Shown piece after piece: positions 7,655-10,512 of a DNA stretch of 10,512 nt. Positions within the stretch are counted from its first letter, which is position 1. Each line of letters begins with the position of its first letter. The stretch spans positions 1 to 10,512 of the forward strand of contig JAJJLU010000124.1 in the NCBI GenBank assembly GCA_023807065.1, in the 5' to 3' direction. This stretch comes from Isotricha intestinalis (lineage: Eukaryota; Ciliophora; Litostomatea; Vestibuliferida; Isotrichidae). A program made the position numbers and the translations under genes. Under the pieces are notes generated by a model. The model was not told the DNA's origin and did not search any database. It was given only the letters and a program-made list of their open reading frames with translations.

Positions 7655-8554
7655 TTTTATAATTATATTTTTATATATAAATTATTGATATTAATAATAA
7701 AAAAAGGAGACTGTAAGTCTAATTAATTCTAAATTAAAATTAAAAAAAAATTAATTATAAAAATAATCCTTAAAAAAATAAATAAAGTGACATTCAATAG
7801 TGATATATATAATAAATTTGAATGAGGGTTTGATTTTATTGTAAATAATATGTTTATCAAAAATAAGAAAATAATGATTTAGGAAAGAAATAAAATGATT
7901 AAATTACTTTTTTTATTTTTTTTTGTTAAAATTGTATTATAATTTTTTTTGTGATAATCCATTTTTGATTATTTTTAAAAATGTTTTGAAGTTTTCACTT
8001 CAAAAAACTTAATCGAAATATCCAAGTAAAAGGATTTTTTTTAATTGAATTTAATTTAATTTTTAAATTTTAATTTGTTAAACAGGGTGAATAGTTAAAT
8101 CAAAAATAAATTTAACGTTTTTTAATCTAAATACTAATCTATTTAGAGGTTTTAAAATTTTATTTCTTTTTTTACATGTCTATAATTCTAAAAGCAAATA
8201 AATTGTTATTTTAATCTATATTAAATAATTTGAAGAATGAATTAGGTTTTATATAAAGTCTTTTTTATTCAATAATTATTTGATTAAAACAAAGAAAATA
8301 AATTAAATTTAAAGGAAATAATTCATGACATAAAAATTTAGTTGACACTCATTATTATTATAATTATTTTAAATGATAATGCTATAACAACTTTTTTTAT
8401 TTTTTTTATTACAAAAATATGAAAATAATAAAGGATAAAATCAAATCAATTGTGTTATAAATAAATTAAAAATTATTATTTTGTACTTATTTGAAAAAAA
8501 TATAATAGGTTTAAAATAAAAATAATTTAATATGTTTCTATATTTTTTATTTAA
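7655..8554. other. Divergent intergenic region (shared promoter region)
   Basis: About 900 nt separate the starts of the VIT/VWA gene (minus) and the multi-pass membrane gene (plus), so both promoters must lie here. No frame of convincing composition and no tRNA-like sequence is seen on either strand. It contains a perfect 5-bp-arm inverted repeat AGACT-GTA-AGTCT (7708-7720) near the VIT/VWA start and a stronger hairpin at 7984-8005. It would be a natural place for a replication origin, but nothing in the sequence proves one. An upstream ATG at 8532 opens a frame (8532-8579) that overlaps the next gene's start out of frame. Confidence 0.55.
7984..8005. repeat. Perfect 9-bp hairpin in the divergent region
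   Basis: TTTTGAAGT, loop TTTC, ACTTCAAAA: nine perfectly paired bases with a tetraloop. It lies near the middle of the divergent intergenic region, about 330 nt from the VIT/VWA start and 550 nt from the membrane-protein start. It could be a binding palindrome or an RNA hairpin in a leader or non-coding transcript. Three G/C pairs per arm (GAAG/CTTC core) make it less likely to be pure AT-rich noise than other repeats here. Confidence 0.4.
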
Positions 8555-9850
8555 ATGTCAGAAGATAAATTTAATTTAACAGAACCTGGAATTTTTAATT
8601 CTTTAATAAATTTAGAAACAAATTCAAATCGAAAATTATTGATTACTGAAAATATTGATGATTTTTTAACATTAGAGGTTATAAAAAGTGAGTTTAAATA
8701 TAAATTGATAAAAATTTTATTTTTTTTTCAAAAAAAATTATTCTTTTTTATTTTAATTCAATATATTATAGGTTTTATCTTTTTAGGTTTACCAATTTTA
8801 ATTTATAAATATAATAATGAAAAATTTCCTCTTTCTTTTAATTTTTTAATATCCAATATAATTCTTTTATTATTAATTATATTTTTTTTAGTTTATAGAT
8901 TATATAATAATAAAAAATATTCAATTTCAAACTATTTAACTTGGGAAAGGAATAATATACTTTTAATTATTGGAATTTCTTTATCCTTTTTAATCATATT
9001 ACTCAGTTTAATTCTTTTTTATTTTTTTGAAAAAAAAATAAAGACATTACAAATTTTTTTTAGTTCTGAAAATGGAATTTCATGTGATGATGAAGATTTA
9101 ATTTTTAAATTTTTTCTTTTATTTTATTTTGATAATCCTAATTCAAAATCTTTTTCCATAAATTTTGGAAATGAAAGTAAAGATAAAATATTTAAAGAAA
9201 TAAAAAAATTGATTTTTTATTTTTTAGTTCCTTTCTTTTTTTTTACTTTAATTAAAACTACAAAAAATATTTTCATAAAAAATAAATTTTGTGGAGAAAA
9301 AATTATCATTGGGTTTGATATTATTATTGGAATTATTATAATGTTTATAAGTTGGGAAAATAAATTTAAAATAAATCTTAAATACGTTGAAATTTTTTTA
9401 TTTTTGATTTTGTTTCTTTTTTATTTACTTTGGGACTTAAAAATTGTAAAGAAAAAATTATTTAAAAAAAAAGAAAAAAAATTTGGAATTTATATATTAC
9501 CTTTATATTATATATTCTTAAGTTTAATATCAGATTTAATTTTTATTATTGGAATATTTTATGGTTTTATTTCCTTTATTCAATATTTATATTTTTCAAT
9601 TAATAATAATGAAACTTTTGAAAATATTGTTTCTATTTTTTATAAATTAAAAATTTCAATAATTTTATTGATTAGTGGTAATTGTTTTTATTTTGGAAAT
9701 AAATTTTTAAGTGTAGTTTTAAATCCAATTGTATTTGAATTTTGTCCTTCATATTTAAAAAATAAAAATTATATTAAAATAAAGAAAAAACTAAATAATT
9801 CATTCATAGAAGAAAAGAAATCAATCAATGAAATATATAGTTTTATTTAA
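8555..9850 (+). CDS. Multi-pass membrane protein of unknown function
   Basis: This encodes 431 residues. A polar N-terminus (1-50) with no cleavable signal peptide precedes about eight or nine hydrophobic helices: roughly 63-84, 96-115, 134-158, 218-233, 249-267, 277-296, 311-347 (long enough for two) and 366-388. Helices 3 and 4 are separated by a polar loop (159-215) with an acidic CDDED patch at 177-181. A Lys-rich loop (297-309) follows helix 6, and the C-terminal tail (400-431) is basic and ends NEIYSFI. I do not recognise the family. The uneven topology does not fit a typical transporter fold, and lineage-specific membrane proteins of this kind are common in ciliates. The start ATG TCA GAA (Met-Ser-Glu) matches the other genes, and it ends TAA. 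Transcription runs toward the right telomere. Confidence 0.82.
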   Translation: MSEDKFNLTEPGIFNSLINLETNSNRKLLITENIDDFLTLEVIKSEFKYKLIKILFFFQKKLFFFILIQYIIGFIFLGLPILIYKYNNEKFPLSFNFLISNIILLLLIIFFLVYRLYNNKKYSISNYLTWERNNILLIIGISLSFLIILLSLILFYFFEKKIKTLQIFFSSENGISCDDEDLIFKFFLLFYFDNPNSKSFSINFGNESKDKIFKEIKKLIFYFLVPFFFFTLIKTTKNIFIKNKFCGEKIIIGFDIIIGIIIMFISWENKFKINLKYVEIFLFLILFLFYLLWDLKIVKKKLFKKKEKKFGIYILPLYYIFLSLISDLIFIIGIFYGFISFIQYLYFSINNNETFENIVSIFYKLKISIILLISGNCFYFGNKFLSVVLNPIVFEFCPSYLKNKNYIKIKKKLNNSFIEEKKSINEIYSFI

Positions 9851-10476
9851 TTTAAAAACATAAAAAAATTATTTTAAACTTTTATTATCTTTTTTAAAAC
9901 AAAAATTATATTCTTTCTAAGGGTTTATTGTTATTTCAAATTCTTTTTATATATAAAACTATATAAGTGTTTAAAATATTTTTTTTCTAAACTATCTTTT
10001 TTTATTTTAGAAATTTGAGTTTTGTCATTTTACCATATTAATTTATTGAGTTTTAAATTATTTTCAGTCATATCAAATTTTCTTTTAATTCTTTAGTCTT
10101 AAATTTTTTGTATTCTCTAATCATTTTTTTGGGAGATTATTGTTATAAAAATTAATTTATTAAAAAAAATAATGTGAAGATTGATATAAGTTATATTTAT
10201 GGTAATAGTTATTATATATTATTATCATAAATAAAAGAACTTAAATTTTATGAAATTCTGAATTTTTAAAACCTTTAAATTTTATATATCACTGAGATTA
10301 TAATTTAAGATTTAAATATTTTTTTTATAATCTTAAAAGATTTAATTTTGAGTTTTACCATATTATTTTTTTTGATGTTTTCTTTTACTTATTATATACT
10401 AACATCAAAAATTTTTTAATTAATTTTACAAACTTTATCTTTATTAAAAAAATTATAATAAAATTCAATAAAACAT
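9851..10476. other. Right subtelomeric non-coding region
   Basis: About 625 nt lie between the stop of the last gene and the right telomere, including that gene's 3' untranslated region. No convincing frame, tRNA-like sequence or internal telomeric repeat is seen. It contains a direct 13-base repeat, TTTTACCATATTA, at 10028-10040 and 10353-10365, and a long-armed inverted repeat at 10369-10411. There is no visible similarity to the left subtelomere. Confidence 0.55.
10369..10411. repeat. Subtelomeric inverted repeat, 11-bp arms
   Basis: TTTTTGATGTT at 10369-10379 and its exact reverse complement AACATCAAAAA at 10401-10411 flank 21 nt. It ends about 65 nt inside the right telomere. The arms mix an A/T tract with a GATGTT core, so only the core carries much information. 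It could be a hairpin in a 3' end, a protein site near the telomere, or chance. Confidence 0.4.
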
Positions 10477-10512
10477 GGGGATTGGGGATTGGGGATTGGG
10501 GATTGGGGATTG
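10477..10512. repeat. Right telomere, five GGGGATT repeats
   Basis: Five perfect copies of GGGGATT plus one G run to the last base, giving the G-strand 3' end. It is the exact inverse of the left end and differs from it in length by only one or two bases. The junction is ...AAACAT|GGGG, so the repeat starts in a different permutation from the left end (which reads TTGGGGA from its unique DNA). That is what telomere addition at two unrelated breakpoints would give. Confidence 0.96.

Noticed and set aside
10455..10476. TTGAA (minus strand) close to the right telomere, like the Euplotes chromosome-breakage motif
   Set aside because: The spacing differs from the Euplotes signal, the left end lacks it, and TTGAA is common in this sequence.
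1..10512. CRISPR array, insertion sequence, phage or bacterial operon
   Set aside because: No spaced repeats, transposase-like frame or ribosome-binding sites are seen. The gene types, base composition and telomeres are those of a ciliate.

Overview
This window looks like one complete, very small linear chromosome rather than a slice of a larger one. It starts with five copies of AATCCCC and ends with five copies of GGGGATT, so both ends carry the same telomeric heptamer (G-strand TTGGGGA) in the outward orientation expected of telomeres. A 10.5 kb chromosome with telomeres at both ends, extreme AT-richness (by eye about 20% G+C in genes and much less between them) and dense eukaryotic-type genes point to a ciliate somatic (macronuclear) minichromosome. 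The long reading frames end at TAA and never use TAA or TAG as a sense codon, and tryptophan is TGG, so the code looks standard. That argues against the Tetrahymena, Paramecium and Oxytricha codes. It fits, for example, litostome ciliates such as rumen entodiniomorphs; this placement is inference.

Layout: left telomere; about 390 nt of subtelomere; a plus-strand kinase-fold gene (431-1435) that has lost its catalytic residues. Next come four well or moderately supported minus-strand genes, read right to left: a VIT/VWA protein with a methionine-rich repeat (7654-5048), a degenerate Ras/Rab-fold protein (4132-3503), a 75-residue hypothetical protein (3235-3008) and a ten-helix DMT/SLC35-like membrane protein (2712-1576). 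A 900-nt divergent intergenic region separates the VIT/VWA gene from a plus-strand multi-pass membrane protein (8555-9850). About 625 nt of subtelomere and the right telomere follow. No intron is needed for any of the larger genes.

The genes do not form an obvious pathway. They look like ordinary signalling or membrane genes sharing a minichromosome. Two of the six appear to be pseudoenzymes: a pseudokinase without the HRD and DFG aspartates, and a GTPase-fold protein without the P-loop and NKxD. All six accepted starts are ATG followed by a Ser (TCN) or Glu (GAA) codon, which supports the start choices and moves the start of the DMT-like gene to 2712. The most distinctive features are the heptameric telomere with equal-length tracts at both ends, the two pseudoenzymes, and the Met-rich 27-nt tandem repeat in the VIT/VWA gene.
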